Below are positions 37,374 to 51,080 of a stretch of DNA of 64,000 nucleotides, in pieces. The stretch covers positions 507,273-571,272 of the forward strand of contig SIJG01000096.1 of assembly GCA_023374025.1 (NCBI GenBank), given 5' to 3'. Source of the DNA: Heterodera schachtii (taxonomy: Eukaryota; Nematoda; Chromadorea; Rhabditida; Heteroderidae). Each line of letters begins with the position of its first letter. Position 1 is the first letter of the stretch. The notes under the pieces are model-generated. The model did not search any database. It was not told the origin of the DNA and saw only the letters and a program-made list of their open reading frames with translations. Position numbers and translations under genes: made by a program.

Positions 37374-38039
37374 ATATTAATTGTTTCATATTTTCTTTAC
37401 ATTAGTTTAATTGAAATTATTTTTACTTTTTAACAGCTAAAAATTCAAAATTAAATTAAAGGATTAGTTTTTTTAACAAAATCCGTTAACAAATCTCGCT
37501 CAAAATTAAAGCAGAAAATGTAAGGTTGTCGTTAAAAGCATAGAAATATTCTCAAAAAATGTTTTGAGTTTTAACAAAAATTGTTATAAAAAAGATTACA
37601 AAAATTTTGGGAATCAAAACCAGTTTTTGCCACTAACGTTGAAAAGGTTGGTACCGGCTTTTTTTAATCAAATAATCAGAAAATTCAATTGTATTAAATG
37701 TATTGTTATTTTTGTCTATTTAATCAAAAAAATACTCAATCATTTACATAAATAATTTTCAAACGATTTATATTACAATATTTTCACTTGAAAAATAAAG
37801 TAAAATTTAAAAAAAAATAATAAATTTTTTCATAAAATTTTTTCCCGTTTCCCGACCGGATTCTCGTTAAAATTTAATAAAGAATGCTTTCTATTTTTTT
37901 GAAATGAAAATCTTATATAAAATGAAATAAATCAAAAGTTATCATAATTATTCCTTATATTACCGTAATTTTATTTCTCGTATATTTTTTGCTACTAAGA
38001 ATTTACATTTGTCTACTTTTGAGCAAAATACACCATAAA
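37374..38039. other. A+T-rich stretch, no genes seen
   Basis: No supported feature apart from the CCCGACCGG word near 37850 mentioned above. Confidence 0.5.
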
Positions 38040-38200
38040 TAATACCATTCTCAAAAATCCTCAAAATTATGTAAAAAAATGAAAATATGTACAGAAAATT
38101 GCGAAATATGTATGAAAAAGTCCAAAATATGTATAAAAATATGTACATATGTAATATGTAGAAAAATCCCGAAATATGTAAAATATGTAAATAAAAGTCC
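38040..38200 (+). repeat. AAATATGTA array
   Basis: About nine copies of AAATATGTA or ATATGTAC occur in 150 bp, some following GCG or CCCG (GCGAAATATGTATG, CCCGAAATATGTAA). The minus ORFs here (Tyr/Ile/Phe repeats) reflect the array. It may be paired with the TCCATATTT cluster at 39123-39230, which is its near-inverse. Confidence 0.5.
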
Positions 38201-39122
38201 CAACTTTTGTCGCAAACACAAAAAAGAAAGTGTTTTTCCTACTAATTAGAGCATGGAGAATCCAGGAAAAAAAATATGTATTTACAAAAATTAGCAGCCC
38301 AAGTAATAAGATATTTCTGCCTTTTTTCAATGTTCAGTGCATTTTTTGTGGTTTAAAATTTATTTTTATGTCCTTTTTCACCTTTTCGTGCCTATTTTAT
38401 GTGCCTTTTTGAAAATGTTCATTCCTAAAAGTCCGATCTCTTGAAATATAAAACATAATTAATTGTTAAATACTTTTAAATCTTAATTAAGAAATAAATA
38501 AATTAATTCGGACAATAAAAAATATTTTGGTTAAAAAAATCACTAAAATATAAAACGAATTTAAAAAATATTATTTAAAAGCCTGGATAAACTATTATAA
38601 AGTTCTAGAAGCTAGAAATAAGTTAAAAAAAGATTTCCTTAAATTCCAGAGCCTATTAATTAATGTATAAAATATGCATTTTCATAGTAATTTACTTATT
38701 AGCCCAGTCACGAAAACGCAAATTTATTTTTATTTTTTGCAACCTAGGTCGAAAAGCGTAACGAATTTAAAACCAAATATAGCTCACATAATTAGAATTA
38801 ATATGATATGAAACGAAGATAATATAAATTTAACAACATAATAAAATTTGAGATAAAATTTAAAAGTATGCAAAATTATTTAATTTCATTAAAATTTGGT
38901 AACCATTAAAAATAAAAAACATTCATGAAATAAAATACTGATACATCGAATAAAATTTGTATTTTCATAAATTAACTATACTTTGAATCGAAAATTATCT
39001 AAATATGGAAATTAAAAAAAAATTTGTGGTTTACTGTAATTCATGAATTAAATTCATTCTTGTTGATAAAAAATTAATAGGTTTAAGAATTTTTTTAAAA
39101 ATTTCAAACTAATTTTCAGAAA
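38201..39122. other. A+T-rich stretch with a few GTGCC words
   Basis: TTCGTGCCTATTTTATGTGCC at about 38384-38405 (one base over a short motif) recalls the 10484-11068 MITE. No gene is seen. Confidence 0.4.
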
Positions 39123-39230
39123 ATTTTTTCCATATTTTCATGTTTTTTTGTCCATATTTCAGCATTTTTGTCCATGTTTCGTCCATTTTTAGATTTTTTT
39201 GTCCATATTATAATCCATATTTAATGTATA
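39123..39230 (+). repeat. TTTGTCCATATTTC cluster
   Basis: Five or six copies of TTTGTCCATATTTC or a close form occur here. The same word appears twice at 51034-51060, immediately beyond the right end of the 9.7-kb palindrome. Confidence 0.55.
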
Positions 39231-41321
39231 TTTATTGCGAATAAGATTTATATTAAAATAAATATAATTCAATAAAATAAATAAAACATTTTATGATAGT
39301 GAGAATTCAGAAGGCCCAAACAAGTAAATACTATTCAATAGTTCAAAATTAAAAAAAATTCTTTTAATATTTAAAATGGAATATTTTTTTGTAATAATAA
39401 ATCTATTTTTTCAAATTATTTAACCAATTTAACATAAAAATATTTTATAATATATGGTTCATTAAAATTTTCAGAAAGAATTGAGACCATCTTGCATATG
39501 GAGTACCCAAGTTTTAATTTTTTAACATTGATTTCATTGGTTTTAATAAATTTTATAATTTTCAGCCTCGATTTTTTTTATTCTTTTACTTCCTTGTTTT
39601 ATTTGATACCTCCACTAGATAAATTCATTACTATATTTATTACGACGATTTTGCAGCTGTTTAGCTCAATTGCATAATTTGATTTCGTTTGATATTAGAG
39701 ATTTTTTTGTTAAAATTTTGTTGTCTGTATTTTTTGTCGTTTACTTTATTCATATTTATTATTTGAATTGATTTTTCATTTGTTACTAAGGAAAAGCATT
39801 ATTATTTTCACAAATAAGTTTTTTTTTCATTTAAAATTTAAAAATACAGCCTATTAAAATGTTTAGAAAATTTCTATATACCTTTTAGATTTTAATTTAG
39901 TAAATGAGTATAAATGGTTGCATTTTAAGTCAATATGCCGTAAAACCACCTGCATAAATTTATTGGAAATAATTAATTTAAATGATTTGGTTTTAATGAA
40001 TTAAATTTAAATTTTGGGGCACACACAACTTATGGTCACCAAAACCTGTTACTCAAAATTTCAACACGTAAATGAATGTTAAATAAATTGTTAATTTAAT
40101 AATAATTTACACTAAAGCACTTATACGTAATTTTTATATTTTACCTGAAAATTTATATTAAATTTTAAATCCAATTTTTTAATAAAAACGATTCTGTTAA
40201 CATTTTTATTGCTGTAAAATATTTTAATGTATATTTAAATGTTTTAAAATATTATTAAAATCTTTCATATTTGATCCCGCAATAATCTTAATCGTTTATA
40301 TTTTTATTAAATTTATTTACTGAAGTACCCCTGATTAAATTATAATAAGATAATTACATTTTATTTAACCTCCCTCTTTATTAAATGGTCAAAGGCGGAT
40401 CGGTTTTCGATCTTATCTCAGAACTATAGTCGTTTCAAGCAGCAATTCTATAGAAATATTATTTTATTCTTAATTAATTTTAATAGGATTATCTTTTTTG
40501 GTTCTTTATAAAATTCAAAATGCATATTTTATAAAGCGCCAAATATTTTAATATTTATAATATTGAATTTATCTTTCGCTTCACAAAGAAATCGAAGAAG
40601 AACGCAACAATGGTTATTTATTGTTATAAGATTTGTTTTTTCTTTGTATAACATTGAGTTAAGCACTTTTCTGGTAAAACTATTTTTTTTATTTTAGACA
40701 ACAATAATTACAATTAAATTAAGATAAAATTGATGAAGATAATTTTTAAAAATGATAAATAAGAAAAAAATAAATTGTGAAGATTTAAAAATCAATATTA
40801 ATAGACTTGCAACATATAAGAAAAATATAATATTTTGAAATCTTTTAAATAATTTTTTTAAATATCAAATAGAAAAATATACTTCTGGTTGTAGACATTA
40901 GCTATTGATCTTCTATATGTTTTCCTATTATGGAAACTATAATTAAGTTAAATTAGCCCTGACAAGTTCAAATTTATAAACATAATAACTTAAATTTTAT
41001 TTGTTATATATAATTCAAATTATACTACATCTAATTTTAAAAGGCTTGTTAACCACAGGTTCCGTCCTTTTGGGACGAGAATACGTTAAAAATAAATAAA
41101 GAAAACTAAAGAAATTATAATATTGAAAATATGCATTCATAATCTAAAGTACTCGTTTAGATATTTTGAAATTATAAATGATTTAGAATCAATCAAGCAC
41201 ATTCAAACACCACTTAATATATACAAAGAAAAATGACTAAACAAAAACACAAATCTAATAATGTGAAATATCCAAGCTTTTTTAACGCGCTCTTGTGTAA
41301 TTTTGTTTTAAGATTAAATTA
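39231..41321. other. A+T-rich stretch left of the giant palindrome
   Basis: There are no genes. One mixed-composition word lies at 41044-41087 (AACCACAGGTTCCGTCC then TTTTGGGACGAGAATACG); its origin is unknown. Confidence 0.5.
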
Positions 41322-44300
41322 AAAATTGTGGCCTCTTAAAATTGAATTTTCTTAGAAAAAAGCAAAATTTAGTTAATTTTTACAAAAATTAATTTTTAAC
41401 GAATTTTGCCTATAAAAAATTTTTCTCAAAAATTATATTAATTAATTTATTAGTTATATCTTTTCTTTTATTCTATTATGTTGAATATCAAAATCTATTT
41501 TTTTATTTCATCTGCTCTAATATATTTTACTAGTTCAGCCAGAAGGTGGGCGTCACCACATTACATGCAATTGCCATTTTACGGTTGAGTACGCAGAATT
41601 TTTTTTTTATTTGGCTCAAAAATTTAAAAATAGTGTTTTTATTATATTATTTTGTTGCGTTTAAAATAGCCATTAAAATAATTATTCTGCGATAATTTTT
41701 TCATTTATTTAATAGAATTTACTTCCAGCCTATTTTTATTATTTCTTAGCTTATATTTTATGGGTTTAATGTAATTATTATAAACGGGATACTTAGAAAC
41801 CTAAAAATTATTAAACATATATTAATAAAAATATGATTAATTAAAAAATGAATACCTTTTATAAATAATAAAACAAATAATTTGAATTTTGATAAACAAT
41901 TTTCATTAATAGTAATGTTTTAAATAAAATTAGTAATTTCAATATAAAAAAATTGTATATTAAATTAAGTATTTCTTATAGTATAAGATAGTAATTTAAT
42001 GTGATAATTTATTTTTAATTACCAATTAGAGCAAATACAACATGCTCAATCTGGTCAAAAATATTTAATTAAAAATAAATGATTAGAAGTATACGCATAG
42101 ATTATTTAAAATAAAAGATGGTTTGAAGAAGAATGCAAGGGTCAGTCAGGATACATTTAAATTCAATAGATTTTTAAAATAATAATAAAACGACATATAT
42201 GCAAGCAAAAGGCGTTATACAATAGAGACTTGATTAAAGATTTTGGAAATAAATAAATTTGATTAATATACCTATTAAATTAAATCAATAAAGTATTTTA
42301 TCGAATTCAAACAAACGCTAATAGTATATAACATTATTGCTACGTTATTTTGATTTCATACTGGACGATGAATGCCTTGTAAAATATATATTGTATAATT
42401 TTTTATTTCAAAAACCACAAAAAGGAATTATTCTAACTAAAAACCAAAAAAAAAGTAAATGAAACGAAAAATGCAAATAAAATAAAAATAATTAAATTTA
42501 GCTATAGCAAGAAAATGATTTCAAATATGCAAATTACTTTTTTTTTGACTTTAAATAAACTTAAAATTACTTATGATTGTTTTATATTTTAATGACTAGA
42601 GCTCGTTTTTTTGTAAGAATAAAATATTGAAAAATGAATTTTTAAATAAATCATTAAGCTAGCTAAGTTATATAATATTAAATATTATACTATAAAATTA
42701 AAATTTAAAATTCATGATTTAAAAACAGCATAATTATTTATTTTTTATTTTTATTTTTATAAAGAATTTTTATATTAATTCTTTTTAAAAGGTTTAAAGC
42801 AAATTTTTATTATAATTTATTGTAAATTGTTAAGAAAAGAATTATATTTTTAATTAAATGGAATAATCTATTTATAAAATATTTATTTAGATATTGAAAA
42901 TATGTTACGCTTTTTCTTTTTCGTAAAAAATAAGTAGAACTAATTTAGATTTATTTCAATGTTTTTTGCTTATAATATTTAAAAATCTGACGTTTATTAT
43001 GAAATTAAAATGATTAATATCCTCTTTGATTAGTTTAAAAAGTTTTGCTTTGGTTTTTGTAAATTTGAATATTATCATTTATTGGATTTTATTTTAAATA
43101 GGATGATAATTGTATAATAAATCAAGTATGTACTGAAAATGTTAGTTATTCAATTTTTAGCACTTTCAGCATGCTTGTCTATGAATGAATATAATGGGTT
43201 TTTAAAATAATATATCTATTTCTATATTTGATATAAAGTTAGTATTTACAAAGGTTAATGTATTATAAAATTAATTTTAAAGAATATTATATTGAAAATA
43301 TAAATAATGCTTATTCAGTGACGTAACTTGAATATAACTATAAGAAAATTGTTGTTAAGCAAAAAAATATTGTTATTTTATCATAATGATTGTTTTTACG
43401 CTCTTACTGTTTTAAATATCGCCTTAAAAGAAACAGACTAATTGATTACTTTCAAGATTTTTTATTTGATAAATGATATGGTTAAATAAAATTCAAATAA
43501 TTTTTTTTAATTCTTGTATTTGAAATGATAATTTGTGTTTTATTATTTGCAGAAAAATATTTTATTTATAAATTCTTATTTGATTTTAGTTTAATGTGCC
43601 AAATGCATTTGCCTTCGAAAGTGGGAGTTTTTATGACATGATCTATTTTCTTGGAATGTTGCTGTAAAGTTTTGCTTAAATGATTTTAAAAAGCTATGTT
43701 GTAATTATTAATTATATTTATTAATGCTTTAAAAGGATTTTCTCGAAAAAATTTGAATATTTTTTTCATTTTGCTAAAAATAGTAACAATTTATGCGAAC
43801 CGATAAACAATTATAATTTTATCCTTGTACTTCCAATAAAAGAAATATTATTTAAGAATGTAATCATTATATATCGTGTATGTTTTGATTTATCGGATAT
43901 AATTATTTTTTAATGATGCAAATTTATAATATTATGAAAAGTTGCTATGTTTATTTTGAAATTTATTTTCTCATGTTGATTTCCATCGTATATGCAAAAT
44001 TTCTGGCAATCTATTTTGTTTGTATGCAATTCTTTATTAATACTTTTGAACTTTTGGATTTAATGCAATACAATTTACCAATTTTTAAATTACTAATTTT
44101 GAATTGATTTTGCTTAAGACTCTCATTGATTGGCGTCAAATTTTCGAACATGCGTTAATGCGATATTCCATTTAATATTATAATTCCTTTAATTTCGGAC
44201 CAAGAATCTTTTGGTTATTAAAAAGATAAATAAAAAATTAAATATTTGTATTTTTTGAAAAAACATGTATTATTTAGTAATTATTTTTTTTGAAAATTTT

Positions 44301-46389
44301 TGCTTTTTTGTTATTCGAGTTTTTAGATTCATCATCATTTCTTCATTTTTATTAATTTTTCTTTAATTATATAATTGACTTTTAATAGCAATGCATGATG
44401 AAAAAGCTTCGTAAAGATAATTAGAACTTGATTCTCATTAAGTTTAATACATAACTAATAAATCTTACAAATTAATTATATTTAGTTATGTATTTCGTTT
44501 ATTAAATTTTATATTCTTTTAGTATATTTTGGTAAATAATGAGTTTTACTAAAATTAGATAAATTATTTTCTTTTAAATGAAAAATATAATGTTGATATA
44601 AAAAAGGATGGTGCAAAAATGTTTGAATAAAAAACTTTAGTTTTTTTTTATTATTTATCTTTTGCTTTGTTCAGTTTATTTATACCTTTCGCTATAATAT
44701 AAGTTTTAGTATTTTTGTTTACTTCATTAAATTTTAAATTAATTTTCTCTATTAAAAAAGGATTTATAATATGTATATTCATAAAATGTTGAAAAATACC
44801 TTTGGAAAAGTTATCTGCTCCTATGGTTTTTTAAATCTACTAGTTATTATTGCAATTAAATTTTTTATTTTAAAGATAAGTTTTATTTATTTATTTTTAC
44901 TAATTTAACCCAAGTTTATGTTGTTCTTTTATTTTTCAATTGGCAAGAACAGAAGTTGGTACAACAGCTCAAGTGTGATTATCTGTATCGTTTCAGTATT
45001 TGAAAAATATTTATTTACTTAATATAACATCTTTTATAATATAAGAATAAATAATATTTTAATAAAGAAGATAAATGGATTAGAATAATATAAAATTTGT
45101 TATCTAATTGATATTCTTAATTCATAAACAAAAGCAAATTAATTCTAAACAAATATAAGAAAGTTTCTTTATATATATTTTAGTTTTATTTAATAAAAAT
45201 ATAAAATGTAATCATTATACAAAGAAAATCATTTAATGAATAATCTCTCAAGTAGAAAATAAAATCTCATTAATATAAACCCCACTGGCAATATGGATCG
45301 CGGCAAGCAACGAGATTTGACAAAATTTAATTCACCGAAATATTGTGCAATTATTATTAACTAATTAAAATAATTGTAATCCTTCTACAAAAATTAGTTT
45401 TTTCTACCTAAATAACAACAGATAAAGAATAATAAATTATTTAATTTTATTTAAACCAATTTAAACACTAAACTCCTTATTTTTAATTGTAAAGTGGAGG
45501 AAGAAAGTATAATTTAAAAAACAATTAACAAAAAAAAAATTTAAAAATTGAGAACTAATGTAAAACACGTAGAAATTTTATCTTTTTGATATTCAAATAA
45601 TCCCTTTTAAAAAATAAATTTCTCTTTTAAAATGTAAAGCAGTTTTAATATAAAAATCAATATGAAAAATGATAAAAAATTGATATTGGCAATCAAAAAT
45701 AAGAAAAAACTTTATAAAATAGAGTGGTGAAGTACAAAACAAAATATAAATATGGGCAGAGTGAAAAATTTTTTCAAAAATTCATATCAAAAATTTATTT
45801 TTTAATTTCATAAAAAAAATTAGATTTTAAAATTCTTTATCTCAATACTGATAAACTATTTTTTCTTAAAAATTACCAAAAACCCCTAAGTTTGGTTATT
45901 ATTTAGACAAAATCTGTGCAATTTATGTCAAAATAAATAGAATAGAGGCGATCAATGAATAATTCTTTTGTTTATTTAATTTTTCTTAAATATGATTTTT
46001 GCATTGATTAAACCTTTTCTATTTATTTAATTTTTAAAAAATTGGAACTCATATTCTAATTTAATGTTTTTTTAACATATTATTGTTTTTAAATTTTTTA
46101 CCATTTGAATTTATTTAATAATTGGCGCAACTTGGTTGACCAACAACAAGATAATATAAAATATATGAACTTTATAAAACAAATTAAATAATTAATTATG
46201 AAATACATAAAAATTCATTACATTATTTAAAAAAAAATTTTTTTAATTAAAAAAAGATTTAATACAATGGAAAGTTTTACTGAAAAAATACAAATAAAGA
46301 AATATAAATATTTAGTTGGTAATGCAACTCAATTAACAATGATATATAAAAACCATTATATATGATGTGATGAGAGAATTTTTGCTTAA
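41322..46389 (+). repeat. Left arm of the 9.7-kb inverted repeat
   Basis: Starting at AAAATTGTGGCCTCTT and running to CTTAA at 46389, this arm is copied in inverse on 46404-51023. Near the centre I see about one difference per 100 bases; towards the outer end there are several. Two segments, about 43911-44242 and 44951-45071, have no partner in the other arm. Conserved higher-GC islands include CCAGAAGGTGGGCGTCACC (41539) and GGATCGCGGCAAGCAACG (45295). No ORF above background exists: 43913-44107 lies in an unpaired segment and is composition-driven. Confidence 0.9.
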
Positions 46390-46403
46390 GACTAAGTAAT
46401 TAT
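46390..46403. other. 14-base spacer of the giant palindrome
   Basis: GACTAAGTAATTAT separates CTTAA (46385-46389) from TTAAG (46404-46408). It is the unpaired centre of the inverted repeat. A transcript or single strand here would form a hairpin several kilobases long. Confidence 0.9.
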
Positions 46404-49400
46404 TTAAGCAAAATTCTCTCATCACATCATATATAATGGTTTTTATATATCATTGTTAATTGAGTTGCATTACCAACTAAATATTTATATTTCTTTATTT
46501 GTATTTTTTCAGTAAAACTTCCATTGTATTAAATCTTTTTTTAATTAAAAAATTTTTTTTTAAATAATGTAATGAATTTTTATGTATTTCATAATTAATT
46601 ATTTAATTTGTTTTATAAAGTTCATATATTTTATATTATCTTGTTGTTGGTCAACCAAGTTGCGCCAATTATTAAATAAATTCAAATGGTAAAAAATTTA
46701 AAACAATAATATGTTAAAAAAACATTAAATTAGAATATGAGTTCCAATTTTTTAAAAATTAATAAATAGAAAAGGTTTAATCAATGCAAAAATCATATTT
46801 AAGAAAAATTAAATAAACAAAAGAATTATTCGTTGATCGCCTCTATTCTATTTATTTTGACATAAATTGCACAGATTTTGTCTAAATAATAACCAAACTT
46901 AGGGGTTTTTGGTAATTTTTAAGAAAAAATAGTTTATCAGTATTGAGATAAAGAATTTTAAAATCTAATTTTTTTTATGAAATTAAAAAATAAATTTTTG
47001 ATATGAATTTTTGAAAAATTTTTCACTCTGCCCATATTTATATTTTGTTTTGTACTTCACCACTCTATTTTATAAAGCTTTTTCTTATTTTTGATTGCCA
47101 ATATCAATTTTTTATCATTTTTCATATTGATTTTTATATTAAAACTGCTTTACATTTTAAAAGAGAAATTTATTTTTTAAAAGGGATTATTTGAATATCA
47201 AAAGATAAAATTTCTACGTGTTTTACATTAGTTCTCAATTTTTAAATCTTTTTTTTGTTAATAGTTTTTTAAATTATACTTTCTTCCTCCACTTTACAAT
47301 TAAAAATGAGGAGTTTAGTGTTTAAATTGGTTTAAATAAATTAAATAATTTATTATTCTTTATCTGTTGTTATTTAGGTAGAAAAAAATTAATTTTTGTA
47401 GAAGGATTACAATTATTTTAATTAGTTAATAACAATTGCACAATATTTCGGTGAATTAAATTTTGTCAAATCTCGTTGCTTGCCGCGATCCATATTGCCA
47501 GTGGGGTTTATATTAATGAGATTTTATTTTCTATTTGAGAGATTATTCATTAAATGATTTTCTTTGTATTATGATTACATTTTATATTTTTATTAAATAA
47601 AACTAAACTATATATAAAGAAACTTTCTTATATTTGTTTAGAATTAATTTGCTTTTGTTTATGAATTAAGAATATCAATTAGATAAACATATTTTATATT
47701 ATTCTAATCCATTTATTTCTTGCCAATTGAAAAAAGAACAATATAAACTTGGGTTAAATTAGTAAAAATAAATAAATAAAACTTATCTTTAAAATAAAAA
47801 AATTTAATTACAATAATAACACTAGTAGATTTAAAAAACCATAGGAGCAGATAACTTTTCCAAAGGTATTTTTCAACATTTTATGGATATACATATTATA
47901 AATCTTTTTTAATAGAGAAATTAATTTAAAATTTAATGAAGAAAATAAAAAATATTAAAACTTATTTTATAGCGAAAGATATAAAATAAACTGAACAAAG
48001 CAAAAGATAAATAATAAAAATAACTAAAGTTTTTTATTCAAATATTTTTGCACCATCCTTTTTTATATCAACATTATATTTTTCATTTAAAAGAAAATAA
48101 TTTATCTAATTTTAGTAAAACTCATTATTTACCAAAATATACTAAAAGAATATTAAACAATTTAATAAACGAAATACATAACTGAATATAATTAATTTGT
48201 AAGATTTATTAGTTATGTATTAAAATTAATCGGAATCAAGTTCTAATTATCTTTACGAAGCTTTTTCATCATGCATTGCTATTAAAAGTCAATTATGTAA
48301 TTAAAGAAAAATTAATAAAAATGAAGAAATGATGAGGAATCTAAAAAATCGAATAACAAAAAAGCAAAAATTTCCAAAAAAATAATTACTAAATAATACA
48401 TATTTTTTCAAAAAATACAAATAATTATATATCCGATAAATCAAAACATACACGATATATAATGATTACATCCTTTAATAATATTTCTTTTATTGGAAGT
48501 ACGGGGATGAAATTATAATTGTTTATCGGTTCGCATAAATTGTTACTATTTTTAGCAAAATGAAAAAAATATTCAAATTTTTTCGAGAAAATCCTTTTAA
48601 AGCATTAATAAATATAATTAATAATTACAACATAGCTTTTTAAAATCATTTAAGCAAAACTTTACAGCAACATTCCAAGAAAATAGATCATGTCATAAAA
48701 ACCCCCATTTTCGAAGGCAAATGCATTTGGCACATTAAACTAAAATCAAATAAGAATTTATAAATAAAATATTTTTCTGCAAATATAAAACACAAATTAT
48801 CATTTCAAATACAAGAATTAAAAAAAATTATTTGAATTTTATTTAACCATATCATTTATCAAATAAAAAATCTTGAAAGTAAAGATCAAGAAAACACAAT
48901 TAGTCTGTTTCTTTTAAGGCGATATTTAAAACAGTAAGAGCGTAAAAACATCATTATGATAAAATAACAATATTTTTTTGCTTAACAACAATTTTCTTAT
49001 AGTTATATTCAAGTTACGTCACTGAATAAGCATTATTTATATTTTCAATATAATTTTTTTAAATTAATTTTATAATACCTTAACCTTTTTAAATACTAAC
49101 TTTATATCAAATATAGAAATAGGTATATTATTTTAAAAACCCATTATATTCATTCATAGACAAGCATGCTGAAAGTGCTAAAAATTGAATAACTAACATT
49201 TTCAGTACATACTTGATTTATTATACAATTATCATCCTATTCAAAATAAAATCCAATAATGATAATATTCAAATTTACAAAAACCAAAGCAAAACTTTTT
49301 AAAACTAATCAAAGAGGATATTAATCATTTTAATTTCATAATAAACGTCAGATTTTTAAATATTTTAAGCAAAAAACATTGAAATAAATCTAAATTAGTT

Positions 49401-51023
49401 CTACTAATTTTTTACGAAAAAGAAAAAACGTAACATATTTTCAATATCTAAATAAATGTTTTATAAATAGATTATTCCATTTAATTAAAAATATAATTCT
49501 TTTCTTAACAATTTACAATAAATTATAATAAAAATTTGCTTTAAACTTTTTAATAAGAATTAATATAAAAATTCTTTATAAAAATGAAAATAAATAATAA
49601 ATAATTATGCTTTTTTTAAATCATGAATTTTAAATTTAAATTTTAATTTTATAGTATAATATTTTATATTATATAACTTAGCTAGCTTAATGATTTATTT
49701 AAAAATTCATTTTTCAATATTTTATTCTTACAAAAAAACGAGCTCTAGTCATTAAAATCTAAAACAATCATAAGTAATTTTAAGTTTATTTAAAGTCAAA
49801 AAAAAGTAATTTGTTTATTTGAAATCATTTTCTTGCTATAGCTAAATTTAATTATGTTTATTTTATTTGCATTTTTCGTTTCATTTACTTTTTTTTGGTT
49901 TTTAGTTAGAATAATTCCTTTTTTGGGTTTTGAAATAAAAAATTGTACAATATATATTTTACAAGGCATTCATCGTCCAGTATTAAATCAAAATAACGTA
50001 GCAATAATGTTATATGTAATTAGCGTTTGTTTGAATTCGATAAAATACTTTATTGATTTAATTTAATAGGTATATTAATCAAATTTATTTATTTCTAAAA
50101 TCTTTAATCAAGTCTCTATTGTATAACGCCTTTTGCTTGCATATATGTAGTTTTATTATTATTTTAAAAATCTATTGAATTTAAATGTATCCTGACTGAC
50201 CCTTGCATTCTTCTTCAAACCATCTTTTATTTTAAATAATCCGTGCATATACTTCTAATCATTTATTTTTAATTAAATATTTTTGATCAGATTGAGCATG
50301 TTGTGTTTGCTCTAATTGGTAATTAAAAATAAATTATCACATTAAATTACTATCTTATACTATAAAAAATACTTAATTTAATATTAAATTTTTTTATTGA
50401 AATTACAAATTTTATTTAAAACATTACTATTAATGAAAATTGTTTATCAAAATACAAATGATTTATTTTATTATTTATAAAAGGTATTCATTTTTTAATT
50501 AATCATATTGTATTAATATGTTTAATAATTTTTAGGTTTCTAAGTATCCCGTTTATAATAATTCCATTTAAACCCATAAAATATAAGCTAAGAAATAATA
50601 AAAATAGGCTGGAAGTAAATTCTATTAAATAAATCAAAAAATTATCGCAGAAAATTATTTTAATGGCTATTTTAAACGCAAAAATAATATAATATAAACA
50701 TGGTTTTTAAAATATTTGACCCCAAATAAAAAAAAATTCTGCGTACTCAACCGTAAAATGGCAATTGCATGTAATGTGGTGACGCCCACCTTCTGGCTGA
50801 ACTAGTAAAATATATTAGAGCAGATGAAATAAAAAACCGATTTTGATATTCAACATAATAGAATAAAAGAAAAGATATAACTAATTAATTAATAAAATTT
50901 AAAAAAAAATTTTTCATAGGCAAAATTCGTTAAAAATTAATTTTTGTAAAAATTAACTAAATTTTGCTTTTTTCTAAAAAATTCAATTTTTTTAGTAAAG
51001 AATAAATAAGAGGGCACAATTTT
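46404..51023 (-). repeat. Right arm of the 9.7-kb inverted repeat
   Basis: This is the reverse copy of 41322-46389, ending AAGAGGGCACAATTTT. It is about 450 bp shorter because it lacks the two segments unpaired in the left arm. The second gap is bordered by AGAA/AAG microhomology, as expected of a deletion. Substitutions and one-base indels are scattered throughout, which argues against a simple assembly reflection. The 70-codon ORF at 49854-50066 has no counterpart frame in the left arm. Confidence 0.9.
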
Positions 51024-51080
51024 CGTATTTTTTGTCCATATTTCGTCCATATTTGGATTTTTTATCCATATACTCGATAA
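51024..51080 (+). repeat. TTTGTCCATATTTCGTCC cluster
   Basis: Two or three TCCATATTT words abut the palindrome's right border, in the same orientation as the cluster at 39123-39230. Confidence 0.45.

Noticed and set aside
43913..44107. 64-codon ORF in the left arm of the palindrome
   Set aside because: It lies wholly in a segment absent from the right arm and its composition is background-like.
41322..51023. Giant palindrome as an assembly or library artefact
   Set aside because: The arms differ by many substitutions, small indels and two large gaps, which a mirrored read would not give. A chimeric source cannot be fully excluded from sequence alone.
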